From Tetrahymena elliotti 4EA (taxonomy: Eukaryota > Ciliophora > Oligohymenophorea > Hymenostomatida > Tetrahymenidae), in assembly GCA_000231825.2 (NCBI GenBank), contig JH720293.1, positions 372,001 through 436,000 on the forward strand: a stretch of 64,000 bases of DNA, read 5' to 3'. Position 1 is the first letter of the stretch; each line of letters begins with the position of its first letter. A model generated the notes under the pieces. It had not been told where the DNA came from, searched no databases, and was given only the letters and a program-made list of their open reading frames with translations. Below are positions 47,343 to 59,652 of this stretch, in pieces. A program made the position numbers and the translations under genes.

Positions 47343-49246
47343 TCAGAAAATTTTAAAGCAACCAACCCTCATGTTCTTAATTAAAGTAAATTATATTATA
47401 TAAAACATTAATCTTACTAAATAAACTAAAGAAAACTAGAATTATAAATTAAAAACGTAACCAAACAACCTATCAATCTAACTAATCAAAAATCAATCAA
47501 TAAACAAACTAATAACTTAACTAAATAAAAATCTCAATAAATAAAAAACTAAAACTAATTTTGAATAATTTTAAAATAAAAACAAATAAATTTATTGATA
47601 AATCTGAAAACATGTTTAAAATATAAATTATTTAAGTGAACAAAATCTATACTCTTTTTATATCTAACTAATAACATTTATGTAAGTAGCTCATCTATTA
47701 ATTATTTATTCCAAAATTCATTTTTGTGCTTACTATTTAATTTAATTTTAATAATCAAAAAAAACATCATTATTAAATTTATTAATATTTAAAAAATAAA
47801 AATCGATTTTTGATAGTTTTTTTAGACTTATCCTTTAAATCAGATATCTAAATCAACATAGTATTACTGAGATTTATTGAAATCAACCTTAATGTTTAAC
47901 TTAGAATTTGCTATGTTTTTGATAAAAAATAACAAAAATTACTTTTAGTTAATAATTTTCCTCAAAATTAAAAAATAATAATTTATATTGAAGTTTATTT
48001 AATTTTTATTTATTTTTTAATAATTAATCTTAAGTTTTTTATTATTTTGTTGTTACTTAAGATAAAACTTAATTAAGACAGATGAATGAATAGCATATTA
48101 AAATTTAAAAATATAATTTTAATTTAAAAAATATTATTCTAATAAATAAGTCATAAAGACAAAAGTATGTTGTAAATAATTAAAAAATTTTAGATTAAAA
48201 TCCTCATTAAAAGTTACTTTTTTAAACTAAAAATTTGAAATTTGGTTGATAAATAATAGAGTATTTTAAATTAGTTTTATTGGCTTAGAATACGGTAGGC
48301 TTAACTAATTTATATCCTAATTTTTTGTTATAATTAAAATGTTTATGACGAAAAATTAAATTACGTAGGCTGATTAAATGGAGTTGAAGAAATTAAATGG
48401 AAATTCAAATTTCGAAAGTGGGGTTTCAGTATTTTAGTGACTATTAAATTTTATGAAAGTTTTAGCAGAAAAGATAAATGTAAGAATATTTTAATTAATG
48501 CATAATATTTAATAAAGAATGTTGCTGAAAGTAAGCTCATAAAATATTCAAAATACTATTTTTTTGAAAAATGAGAACAAAGTAATTATTTAAATGAAAG
48601 TCAAATAATGATGATATGGTACGTTCTTTTAAATGAAAATGCTTGAAATGTAATTAATTTGGTGATTATAGTTGATGAGAAATCGTTTGTTTTGCAATTT
48701 AAATGTTTTGTTTATTTTTAACATGACTGACTGATAATAAATAAATAATCCATGATTAGATTCTAAATTTTTAGTGCGTAATCGATTACGTCTTAGGTTT
48801 GATAAATAATAGTCATTCTATATATTGTAAATACACAGTGAAATTTATAATATTTCAAGTAAAAGTCGTAAAGCATTCTTTAGCTTTTTCAATTAAAAAC
48901 AAACTACATCAAAAATTGGTTAATAGAAAAACAAAGAAAGTGAATTAATTTATTAACTCATCAATTTGATTAATAAAATAAGAAATATATAAATCTAAGT
49001 AATAAATAAGTTTCTTGCAAATTCATATTAACAATTAATAACAAATTAAAGTCTTATTCGCTATTTAATAAATATTTTTACAACAAAATTGGCTAGCTAG
49101 AATAGCAAAAAAGGTCTCTGAAATATCATAATATCAAGTTCAGCGATAAACACCATTTAAGAGAAAGATTTGAAAGCATCGACTCTTTAAGCAAACCATT
49201 AAGGAAGAAAAGCAAATAAGAAAAAAGTTGAAAAACAATCAAATAA
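47343..49246. other. 1.9 kb tandem intergenic region
   Basis: Between two plus-strand genes. The first 200 bases are CAA/TAAC-like simple sequence (AATCAATCAATAAACAAAC). A perfect 14-bp palindrome CGTAATCGATTACG lies at 48777-48790. Otherwise A/T-rich with all frames closed. Confidence 0.55.
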
Positions 49247-52234
49247 ATGGAGGAAGAAACATCTACAGATAAACAATCTCAACATATATACAATTAGGAT
49301 AATTCTGATTAACTTTCAACAAACGAAAATTCAACAGCTTCTAAATAAACCAATAATGGTGATGGGTCAAACGGATTTGGTTCATCTAATTCGTTGACAT
49401 ATTATTACTCTTCATTTGACTTGTTTGAAAATGAATAGAACGCTGCATTTTTAAAATATAGAAGGTTTATCAAAAAACTTTAACACTACTTAGGTAAATC
49501 TTTGTTTATTAAGAATATTATTGTATATTTTTTCAAACAGAAAGTATTTTCAATCTCAGCATTTCTTTTTCTTGCAAGGTTCAAAGTTTAATAAACAAAT
49601 ATTTTAGAGATGAAAAACTTATTTAAAATTATTTTATTGTGAAATCATTAGGCAATTATTAAATTTTCCTAATAATTTTAATATTTTTAACAGCTCATAC
49701 ATAAAATCATAATAAAATCATACGATAATATTAAATATTTTTGATTTTTGTTTTATATTAATTTTAGTCAGCAATATAAGTAATTGTCTTTAAAATAAAT
49801 CTAAATAGGTCCTGATTGGGTAATATACGCTAATCAAGTTTGTTTCAAATAAGACCCTTAAGGCAAAAAATATTTTTTAGATAGTTAATATGTTTTTGAG
49901 GCTTGTTTAGAAATATGGCTTTAAATGAGGCGTCAATTTAATAAAGAAAGAAGAAATTCTATTTCAGAAGAAAAAGTTGTAAGAAAAGAATCTGAAATGA
50001 GTGTTGAAGATGGTTAATAGTAGCAACAATAGCCTAATTAATAAAACTTAGATGATTTAGAATAATCAAAGCTACAAGAAATTAATTTTTCTATGTTTGA
50101 AGAGAATGAAATGTTTGAGGAATTTAGCAAAAAATTTTCTTCTTACTTTATAGATTTTAAAATGGGTAATTACTACAATTTTTTTTAATTTACATCAAAG
50201 AAATATTTTAAATCAAAGCTGAATTTGCTCGTTTGTTTCTTTATTAGATAAATAAGTAAGTATTTCAAGAAAATTTAAAATCTTGATATTGATTGATTGA
50301 TCAAATAAAATTTCTAGTTAAAAGTGATGAAAACATACATAATCATTTAGAACAATTAATTGAAATAATTTAGTCATGAAGATAAATAGATCTAACAAAA
50401 CAAAAATTCATTTTAAATGGATAAATAATTAGAAAAAGACTAAAGAAAAAAATACAAGAAAAGAATTTAAATCGGATTGGAGAAATATATGGTTGTATTC
50501 ATAATAACTCTCTACTATTAATTTTACTGCAAAAGTAGTTCTTTGCTAATTTTATTTTACAAAGAGAATCAAATTGGTGGGGGGAATTTGCATTTAAATT
50601 ACTTTTATTTGGCTTATTGTGACGTACTAATCGATTCTAAGAAATTAATCTTATTTTTTGACACGCAGTTGAAACTGATGATTAAAAATATGTTTAACTT
50701 ACTTTCAATTTTGAAGAGGATCAATAAATTAACAAAAAGCAAATAAAGAAACAAATTCAGAATTTTTATTTTTAAGATGAAATTAAATCTTAATTTCTGA
50801 TTAAAATTAATCTTAAAATGTTTTTATAATATCAGAATCTATGACATATAAGGCTGTGCTTCATGGTTTCTTCTTAAGTGCAATTGAAACATGGAATTAC
50901 ATATTGAGAAATCCAGTTAAAAAAAGGAATCGCTCAGACTCATTTAAATAAGTGATTGATGATTATAAAAAGAAGTAAATTTTTTCCAATTATTTGTCAA
51001 ATTAAACATTTAAAATTAATTTTTATAAAGGATAATTAAGCCTATCATGGTTGTTTCATAAAAAATTACAGGAATATTTGGTTCTTAAAAGCAAGACTAG
51101 CCAATGAATAAAATTAGTGAGCTCAGTGAAAGATAATACAGATCTTTCAATGACTTTTAAAAAAATATTAACAATGGTAAATAAATTAGCTTAACTTTTT
51201 TAAATATTCTTCCAAAAATATTATTATTACCTCAAAGGATAGTTTTGACTTTTATCAATTAATTTGTTTGAATTTGAAATGTAAATTAACTGTTTATAAA
51301 TTTATAACATTAGAAGAAGAGATGCTTTTAGAGAAGATGAAGCATTTGACAATAGCCGAAGATAAATAAAGTGATTAATAATAATAATAGCAGTAATAAT
51401 AATAGCCATAAGAAGTGACTCTTAAAAAAATATCAGAAAAGGCTCTTAATGGTGCTGTTGTGAAATTCGCTTAAAATTATTTGCAAAATATTGTTAATAA
51501 TACAAATAAATAATGGCAAGTAGCTAGAGGATTTGTTACTAACATTATTGAACTCAAATACAATGATATATAAGAATATGCCAATAATATGAAAATTAGA
51601 TTTTTGCAACCAGCCCAAGAGTTTTATAATCAATTAATGGAAACATATATTCTTTTTAAATCAAACAATTACACTAATGTAAAATCAAAAATCATCTTTT
51701 TATTTTTTAATTCTTTTTCTTTTATTTTAATAATAGATTCAGTTCAAAGATTTCTTAGAAAAAACTAAATAAAATCTTGGAAACAAATGGAGTGAAAAGT
51801 AAATTTTACTAAAATATTATTAGAAAACATAAAAACATTTACTTAAAAAATAAAGTTTGATTATCCCTACTCAAGTCTTCTTTTAAACTTTGATCTTTCA
51901 ATGGAATCAAATCTTAGAAGAAAATAAGGACTCTAATAATGATGATGAAACAGTAATTTCTTAATTCAGCAACTAAAATTTTTAATTTTAAACTTAATAA
52001 AAAAGATTATAAGATTATTTGTACAAAGAGTTAGAAATAAAATGGCTGACAGCTGGGATGAAAACATTGTTTAAAAAGCTCAAGAAAATATTTAAGAATG
52101 AAATAAAGCTAAAAATGAATGATATAACGAATGACATACATTTTTATAGACTAAGCTTATTTAAAATAAATACAAATTCTAACAAATTAATTAAAGTCTA
52201 AAAAGTAATAACTTAACTATTCACATTTTAATGA
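49247..52234 (+). CDS. ciliate protein of unknown function
   Basis: Exons 49247-49493, 49809-50165, 50836-50974, 51031-51176, 51314-51678 and 51737-52234 join with consistent phases into 583 residues. A further open segment at 50201-50255 (EIFQIKAEFARLFLYQ) looks coding but does not keep phase on its own, so a missed microexon is possible. The N-terminus is acidic and Ser/Asn rich. Two moderately hydrophobic, Tyr/Phe/Trp-containing parts follow (GPDWVIYANQVCFKQD; YKAVLHGFFLSAIETWNYIL), then Gln runs and a helical C-terminus. No known domain is recognised and there is no clear membrane anchor. The 3' end (from about 51942) is the left part of a tandem duplication whose second copy lies downstream as a fragment. 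Confidence 0.7.
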
Positions 52235-52544
52235 ACTCTTTAAATTAAAAAAAAATAAATAAATAATTTTTGTTTGATTATTCACTCAATTATAAGTTTA
52301 AAGCATACTAAAAATAGTAATAAATGCTGATAAAATAATAATAATGAATCTATCAATATATAGAAAAATCAATTATTTTGTTTTGTTCATCTTTCTATCT
52401 ACTTTATAAGAATACTTTACTCAGTAATTATTGTAAAAATTTAAAAATTTTAAAAATATGTCCCTTTATTTTTTTTGTTTTTTTCTATCAAATATTATGC
52501 CTAAAAATAAATATTATGAGAATTAAAGAAAGATTTTATCTGAC

Positions 52545-52735
52545 GGTATTTCAAAACTATTGCAAGTAGAGCCAACTTAACAAACACTTCAATTAATTCA
52601 ATAATAAAAAATTTTTTAACCCTATAAATTGTCTTTAATCTTATCAAATACTATATTAAAAGACTAAATCTTTAACTTCTAGGTTGATCATAGATAGTTG
52701 AACAAGGATCATAAGGTAGTTTCTGCTTAGATTTA
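52545..52735 (+). pseudogene. kinase 5' fragment (unit A copy)
   Basis: Matches the intact kinase gene over about 53470-53715 with deletions of roughly 50 and 25 bases and many substitutions, including changes inside the glycine-loop codons. It stops at the duplication junction, before the catalytic half. No usable start codon or open frame remains, so it is a relic of the duplicated kinase 5' end. Confidence 0.82.
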
Positions 52736-52744
52736 TGAAGAAAC

Positions 52745-52925
52745 AATAATTTCTTAATAAAATATCTAAAATTTTAATTTAATCTAAATGAAATAGATTA
52801 TGAGATTATTTCTACAATAAGAAATAAAATGGCTTACAGCTGGGATGAAAACATTGTTTAAATACCTTAAGAAAATAATTAAGAATGAATTAAAACTAAA
52901 AATAAATGAATAAATACCATACAAA
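52745..52925 (+). pseudogene. 3' fragment of the unknown gene (unit B copy)
   Basis: Aligns to the intact gene end at about 51942-52115: a GAAACA-TAATTTCTTAAT block, GATTAT-AGATTATTT-TAC, AAATAAAATGGCT-ACAGCTGGGATGAAAACATTG, and AAGAAAATA-TTAAGAATGAA. It lacks the preceding 2.7 kb of the gene and carries small indels that break the frame, so it is a non-functional copy. Confidence 0.82.
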
Positions 52926-53222
52926 CAATGCTTATTTATAATAACTTTTGCTTTGGACACCTTTCTATCTATTTTATAAGAACACTTTACTTCCTTTTAA
53001 TTATTAAAAAGTTTTTAAAGATATTTATTCATTTGTTTGTTTTTATCTTTAATATTTTAGAATACATATTATTATAATAAAAAAAAGACTCTTTCTGATG
53101 GTATTTCAATCAATGCTTTCACAATTTTTCTTAAAAAAGCAAGAATTGTTTTAATTAGGAATTATCACTCTAATCAGAACTAATTAAATTTTTGATAATC
53201 AATTTTTTTTAAATTAAATTTT

Positions 53223-54515
53223 ATGTTTAGCATGAACTCTATGATGAAATAAAGTATGATGTCTAAGCAAAAAATGTAAATGGAGATGGATAGTGGTAAT
53301 ATGCAAAAATTTTTTAGAGGATAGTAAATTCAAGCAACGAATTATTAAGAAGTGTTGTATGAGCAATTAACTATAGAGTTAGTTAAATAGGATAAAAAAT
53401 TTTCATTTCAAGAAAAAGCTAATTCTTTTTATTATACATAATCGAGTACAAAAACATTCAATTCTAAAGCTACAACTATTGGAAGTAGAACCAACTTATC
53501 AAGTGGTTCAATTGGTTCAATAATCAAAAATGAATACTATGCTAATGCATATTAAATAATTTAATAATTGGTTAACCCTACAAACTTTATTTCATCTTAA
53601 TAAATACTATTTTAATGGTTGAAACTTAGTTAAGAAAAAAGACCAAATCTTTAACTACTGGGTTGGTCATAGATAGTTGGGCAAGGAGCCTAAGGTAGTG
53701 TCTGTTTAGATTTAATGCAGCTTTCATATCCAGATTTATAAATTTCTAATAATTAGCAATAAGAACTATATTTTCCAGTAGCGTTAAAACGTATTGATGA
53801 TGCTGATTAATTTAAGAGAGAAGTAATGATAATCTAAGAGTTGAAATATGAATACTAACCAAAATTTATCTTTGCTGATTTTTAAAATTAAACAATATGC
53901 ATGGAATTCTGCATTTCTACTTTAGAAGATTTTTGTTGTATACCAGACAATGCATATTTAAAGAATGACTTATTTATGGCTTCCCTTTTAATAAGACTTA
54001 TGAACAGAATTGTAGGGCTAATGAAGACGAATTTAATACATGGTGATATAAAGCCTCAAAATACTGCTTTTGCAATACGAAATAACAAAGTAGAATTAAT
54101 ATTATTAGATTTCGGAGCCTCTTCTTATGATACATATGACTATTGTAACTATTATACTAGGGCTTATTGCCACAAATCAATCATAGATATGGTGTATTAA
54201 GAAAAAATACTTGATATAGACACTATTTTATTCAATGAATTATTTTGTGCATGTAGAACAATATAGTATTTAATTCTTGAAGAAAAGAAATCAACAATTT
54301 TTAGTCAAAGTAATTATGAATAATTTAAACAAAAATATTAAGTCACTCATCCAATAACAACCAGTATAATTACATTATTTTTTGTTAATAATTCCCTCAG
54401 CTTTACTAAAGAGTAGTTTGATAATTTAATTTAATACTACAGTGGTGTTTTTCATGATAAATTTAATGAATTAAATATTGATTTCTTACTGTAAAACTAA
54501 AAATCATTTAAATGA
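53223..54515 (+). CDS. divergent protein kinase (intronless)
   Basis: One exon, 430 residues, ATG to TGA. A second in-frame ATG lies three codons in. The first ~140 residues are Met/Gln/Ser rich. The kinase domain has an intact ATP loop GQGAQGSVC (from ~153), VALK with its Lys at ~189, a Glu-bearing helix (FKREVMIIQEL), HGDIKPQNT with catalytic Asp ~275, and LLDFGASS with DFG Asp ~296. HRD is HGD, as in VRK/CK1-like and some orphan kinases. No APE motif is evident, and the segment after DFG is short and odd (YCNYYTRAYCHKS), with a diverged helical C-lobe. It should be catalytically competent on the core residues, with unknown substrate. It is the intact copy of the duplicated kinase in this locus. 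Confidence 0.88.
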
Positions 54516-55298
54516 TTTTTTATCCTAGTTTATATTTTGTCATTTTTTTAAAAATACTAATTTCAATCAATAAATAAATCAAAAAAAAACAAACAAACTC
54601 AAAAACCTTTTTAAACCTTTTAATTTTGGTGAATACATTTAAGAAAGTATTCATTTTATTATATATTAAAATAATGAAAAAAAAGAATTATTAAAGATAA
54701 GTAAAGTGTAAAATGAGAAAGAAACAAAAGAAAAATAGAAATTGTTTTTAGCAAGAAATGGTAAATATGAAAAAAATTAAGATTTAAGAAGTCATTATAA
54801 GGTTATATGAATCTTAAAATAAACAAAAATTAAATTTACAAAATTAATATTTTAGGTTTGATAATTATAGTTTATAGAGGTTTTCTTACATTTAAAATAA
54901 AAGGGAAAATTATTATTAGTTTTATTATTATCATTGGTAAAAAGATATTTTGATTGATAGACATATCGTAAGCTAGTAAGTTAGTTATTTAGTTAGTAAG
55001 CAAGCAAAATACCTGAATTTAATTCTTTTTTACCATGAAGAAAGAGTAACAAATTTTATTTAATTTTAATAACTAAAGATAGTTCAAATAGCTGTTAAAT
55101 AATGTGAAGATTTTTAAATGATTCATATACAGTAAGAGTTTTGTATTTTTGGTAAATAATAAATTTAAAGAGAGTTAGCAAAGTTATTGGTGAGAAAGGT
55201 AAAATAATTTGTATAAATATCCTCTCAGCATCAATTTCTCAGCTAACTGGCTCTATCTTTTTTGAAGAGAGGAAGGAAGGGTAGTTTAGGGAATGTTT
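54516..55298. other. convergent intergenic region
   Basis: 0.8 kb between the kinase 3' end and the phosphodiesterase 3' end. Contains a TTAG/TAAG-rich patch near 54970-55010 (AGCTAGTAAGTTAGTTATTTAG). No gene. Confidence 0.55.
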
Positions 55299-58200
55299 TC
55301 ATTTTGTTCCATTTCCATTTACATTATTAATTGAATCAGAGAGTAATGCTTTTTATTTTTCTTCTTAATTTATTTTTTCCCATTAAGATATATTATTTTC
55401 ACAATTTTTCACCATTTATTTAAATTCTTGTCCAGCAAATTCTGATAGAACAGTATAAAGTGGGAGAACGATAATCTTTGCAAAGTTTCCCTCCTATTTA
55501 GAGATAATTTCCATAGATTCTAAACCAACTAAATAAGGGGTTACTGGTAATCCCAAATGCTCTTCTTCTTAAACCTATTTAAAAATTTGTTTTATTCTGA
55601 AAAAAAATAAATTTCTAGAAATTACTTATAGTGTGAATTCTTTGCATATTCTCAGACTCCACTCTTTTGCTAAATCGAAACATTTAGTAGGGCCTGTTAA
55701 ATCAGCTACATGTACTAAGAAACCACACATCAATTTTTTATCTGCTTCACTTTTAACTAAATATTGTAAAAATATATGAAAAGGGATTCAATTTATGAAT
55801 AATGTTTACTTAAATCAGTTCCTTCTTATTTCAAATAAGTGAGTTTTATTTCAAATTATTTTGTGAGTTCTTAATGTTTTTTCATGTCTGTAGAAAGGAT
55901 ATTTGAAATACAATATTTTCTGATGTTTTTGACTTCTTCATTAGAAAGTTATTCAAATATGTTATGCTTTTAAATTATCTTAAAAAGAGTAGAAGAGTGG
56001 TGATTTTCTAATACCTATTCATAATAAATTTAGTTTTTAATAAGGTTTTTTGATAAAAAAATTACAGATTCATCATTATATTTTATAGCTAGTTTGGATA
56101 AAGTAGCAACTTCAAAAGCATTAGTTCTACCTGTGTGAGAAACATCATGACCCAAAGATGAAAAGAGAAGAGTAAATTACTCTAAATAGTCTAAGTATCT
56201 AGTTAAGAAGTTTGCATTTATAAAGAAAAATGTAGCATGTGCGACTATATTTAAAAGTAAGATTAATATAATTATTTATTTATTTATTGTAATATTATAT
56301 ACCTGCAAGAGCATGCTAAAAGTTGTGGAATGGATTTTATCTTTTATCATATTTGTGCTATAATAATTATAAGAATTTTAAGAAGACATCTTTGTCTATT
56401 TTCAATTTATCCATAAATCCAGATAGGTGGAACATACACCATGCATATCTGAGTTTATCTTCTGTACTGTTCACTTAATTGTATGGGAAATCCCAATGTG
56501 AAAGTTCATCTAAATCAGTATCATTAGTCTTAAATAGTTCTTTGGGAACTTTTAATTAGTATGATAAATTTTATATTTAATAATTTTTAATATTTTATAA
56601 TTTACCATTCACAATATTATGAGTCAAAGAAGAGAAACTACCTTATCTAGTGATACTTTCTTAGAATTTAGGTATCAAAGTAAGCATTCTAGGTTTAAAT
56701 TTTCTATGATAAAAAATATTAATATAAATATTGAAGAGCTAATAATAAATCTAAAAATGTACATAGGTAAATCAGTATGGTAATACTCAACAACATAAGA
56801 ATCTTTATATTATTCTTCTGTAATCTATTTTTTAAATTTAAATTTAGCATTAAGATATTTAGTAAAAAATAATAATAATATACTACATCAAGTTATGTTG
56901 ATATCTTGTATTCTATAGACTTATCCTTTAAGAAGTTCATCAAATCTTAAGGAGAATAATTCTCTTATAGACTGTAATGCTCAATCAAATTTTAGCAATA
57001 TTTTTCTATTTCTTGGTAGATATTCTTTCTACTTTTTCCTACTTTGGCTTTTTCATCTTGATTCCTAAATAAATTTTTATACATTAATTTAATAACAATA
57101 TTAATTATTCATTTACTTTTTATCTTCAGTAACGATCAAGTAAGAATCTATTTAGTTAAATTGGTTTCTAAGGGGGATAATATCTATTTAATACTACTTT
57201 TAATCTACATTTCCAAAAGTTTTCTCTCCCATTTCTAATTCATTAATGACCTTTCCTATTAGTCTTTTGTTTTCTTCCTCGAAAATTAAATCGTCAAGAA
57301 GAAGCTATTAACCAAGTTAATAGCTGTCAGGGATGTGAAATAAACTAATTAATAGTTAAATAAGCTTAAGATTTCTGATGTATTTTAAGAAATTAACAAA
57401 TCCTTACTCATAATCTAATGGTATGGGGTGAGGCTAATATATCAACTATCTTTTTTTGTCAAACAAAAAGAATAGACTATTTTAATTCTTTGAATCTATT
57501 ATTTCCATAGTATGCTCTTTGGAACTAAAGTTTGAAACCATGCTTATAAAATACCTCCATTACTTTGTTAACTGTTTTAGTGAAATAAAGATTAAAAATA
57601 AATTTAATTAGAATAATAAAATTACTCTCTCAACAAAAGTAAAAAGATTCAGTTTAAAGTTTTTTATGCATAAAATAAATTAAACAAATTTAGAATCTCC
57701 TATAGGTATATAGATAATATCTTTATCGGTAATAATGTCCCACTAATTATCATTATCAGAGTCTTGTTGATTCAAAATGTCACTTCATTAATTAATTTTA
57801 ATAAGGAATAAATAAGATTAGATAATAATTTTACCATTCTGATTAAAGATGAAATCTAATAAGTTCACTTATAATAGATTTCAATATCTCATATGATAAT
57901 CTAAGGTACTAATATTTAGTCATATGTAGGATAGAAAGGAGATTTTCTTTGACAACTTTTGAGTTTGTTATGTCATTTATAATATCATTCATAAAATTAA
58001 AAATCAAAAAGCAGCTCTTGAATGGAAGCTTAAGGAAGTAGGAGAATAGTATAGTCTCCAATTCAAATATGAAAAAATTTGAGTTGTTTAATTTTAAGAG
58101 AAAGTATTTTTTATTTCCGAAGTATTAAGAAAAACACTCTAAGTCAGGTCTTTCATTCGAGTTTTCTATAACCTCTTTTTTATTTTCCCCTGCCAAAAAA

Positions 58201-58355
58201 GCTTTTAATTCAGAAGATACTTTTTTTAGGTCTTCGTTAGGAATCTATTTTAATTCAGATAAATTTAAAAATTCGTTTTTTAATTATTTGAAGACTAATT
58301 AATCTTAAAAAAAAGCAAATTAATTGTATAAGAGTTTTTTTCTTTTTCTCATCAT
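55299..58355 (-). CDS. class I cyclic-nucleotide phosphodiesterase
   Basis: A minus-strand gene with about ten or more introns of 50-110 nt; the catalytic exons join cleanly. The PDE signature is complete in order: PFHNFQHALAV, GHDVSHTGRTNAF with the metal-binding His-Asp pair, YNDES-VLENHHSSTLF (split by an intron at the dash), ILSTDMKKH, then MCGFLVHVADLTGPTK and QEGNFAKIIVLPLY. This family hydrolyses cAMP and/or cGMP to the 5' nucleotide; specificity is not readable here. The N-terminal half is ciliate-like: helical and hydrophobic pieces (FFIFELETILFSYFLKLP), and a stretch near 57200-57330 (SYQLGQQLLLDDLI ... FGNVDQKQY) that might be a PAS-like sensor. The first exons and that sensor call are the weak parts. 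Stop TGA at 55299-55301. Confidence 0.88.
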
Positions 58356-58858
58356 TTCATTTTATTGACAAAATTATTAAAAAATGTTAGAAATATTGTA
58401 AACAAAATGAGATAGAAAAAATTTGTATTTTTCAGTAAATAAAATTTAATGGTTGAAAAATAGTGTTTAATAATTGGAAGGATAGTCGCTTGAAATATTT
58501 TGAAATGATGAAAATGATATCTATAAAAAGGAACGAATTTGAATTCAAAGTAATTAATTAGATTTGATTGCTTGCTTAATAGCTTATTTGTTTGCTTGTT
58601 TTGTTTTTTGATAAAAAAATGATTAACTTGAATTAATTTGAAGATTTTTGATTTCTCATTTTTTACAAATAATTTGCGTTCATTTTTGAAAGAAAAATAA
58701 AATTAAGAAAATAAGTTATATAATGTGATTATTTAATAATCAAAATTTTTCTTTGCGTACTAAAAAAAAGAAAGAGCTTAGTAGGTGTAAACACACACAC
58801 ACTAATAATATTGAAGATTTGATAAAAAACAGAATTAAAATTTTTAATTGCTAAAATA
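58356..58858. other. tandem intergenic region
   Basis: 0.5 kb with a short CA run (ACACACACACACAC around 58788) and G-poor filler. It holds the phosphodiesterase promoter side. No gene. Confidence 0.55.
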
Positions 58859-59239
58859 TCAGTTACATTGAATTATTCTATGGTAGTAAATAAATGAACT
58901 TGTTCTTGTAACTTTTTTGAATTATAAATTATTGTTAGGTTAAGCGATTAGAATGCCATGTTTATTAAGCTTCTTAGCAAATACATCGATCTCTCCTTAG
59001 TCAGTGCTTTTTGATTTAGTATATAGATTCGATATTTATCTATTGATCTTATTTTTTGCTATAAGTTTATAAAAAATGCTTTAGATTTATAATTCTAAAA
59101 AATTCAATATGTCAATTCAAATTTCTTCTTAAATGCATTTCTCTAGACGAGCCTTGCAATTTAAGTATTTAACTATTAAATGCTATACCTTAAAGGCCTA
59201 TATCCTTTCTTCTAAGTCATTAAATAAATTTTGTTCCAT
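58859..59239 (-). other. open frame with one internal TGA, overlapping the next gene
   Basis: Reading from an ATG at 59239 on the minus strand, 40 codons (MEQNLFNDLEERIQAFK ... CIQEEI) end at TGA 59117-59119. The same frame then continues for 85 further codons of helical, protein-like sequence (IDILNFLELQIQSIF ... EIDVFAKKLNKHGILIA) to TGA 58859-58861. A 36-nt GT..AG segment at about 59154-59189 could be a 3n intron. Either an intron I have not placed removes the TGA, or this is a broken gene, an assembly error or recoding. It overlaps the 3' end of the neighbour by 23 bases in another frame, so the two may be parts of one gene. Confidence 0.35.
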
Positions 59240-59652
59240 ATTGTGCAAATGTATTCCATTTTAAACTGACCCATTTCTATTTTTTTTTAAAAAGCAAATT
59301 TAATATATCAAGTTGGCATGCAACAAGCTCAATATGCTAAAAAATATTATTTTAAACTTTCCAAATATCTTCCTGGCTATGTGGTTATATTATTAGTTAC
59401 TTAACTGATTGAATAGTTTTAAAATAATTATTTATATTCTTTAGTGATAATTGTGCATTACATGTGCTTCTTCTTTTATGGGTAGAAATCGTTTATTATC
59501 TTCAAAGTGTTGAGCTTATTCTTAATCTAATTAAGCTCGCTTAATTCCTCAAGAGTCAATTCAAGATTGCTGTTAGGTATCAAGTCTAACTGCTTATTGG
59601 ATTGTCTGAGTAGATCCAACATAATCTACTTATTTGATTTATTAATACTCAT
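59217..59652 (-). CDS. small helical protein, unknown
   Basis: Two exons (59652-59462, 59376-59217) around an 85-nt intron, phase 2, give 116 residues. It is helical throughout, with heptad-like hydrophobics (LDLLRQSNKQLDLIP, LEELSELNQIKNKLNTL, then EDIWKVQNNIFQHIELV). The size and composition suit a subunit of a coiled-coil complex, but no family is recognised. The last ~20 residues overlap the start of the neighbouring TGA-interrupted frame, so the true 3' structure may differ: the gene may splice onward instead of ending at 59217. Confidence 0.5.

Larger units (their letters stand above)
51942..53715 (+). repeat. tandem segmental duplication, two diverged units
   Basis: Unit A (about 51942-52735) and unit B (about 52736-53715) show the same order of blocks: the 3' end of the unknown gene at 49247-52234, an A/T spacer sharing CTTTCTATCTA-TTTATAAGAA-ACTTTACT, then the 5' half of a protein-kinase gene. 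Shared strings include GCTGGGATGAAAACATTG and GTAGAGCCAACTTA versus GTAGAACCAACTTA. Unit A keeps the intact gene end and a ruined kinase start. Unit B keeps a ruined gene end and the intact kinase start. Unit A has several deletions in the kinase part. Confidence 0.88.
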
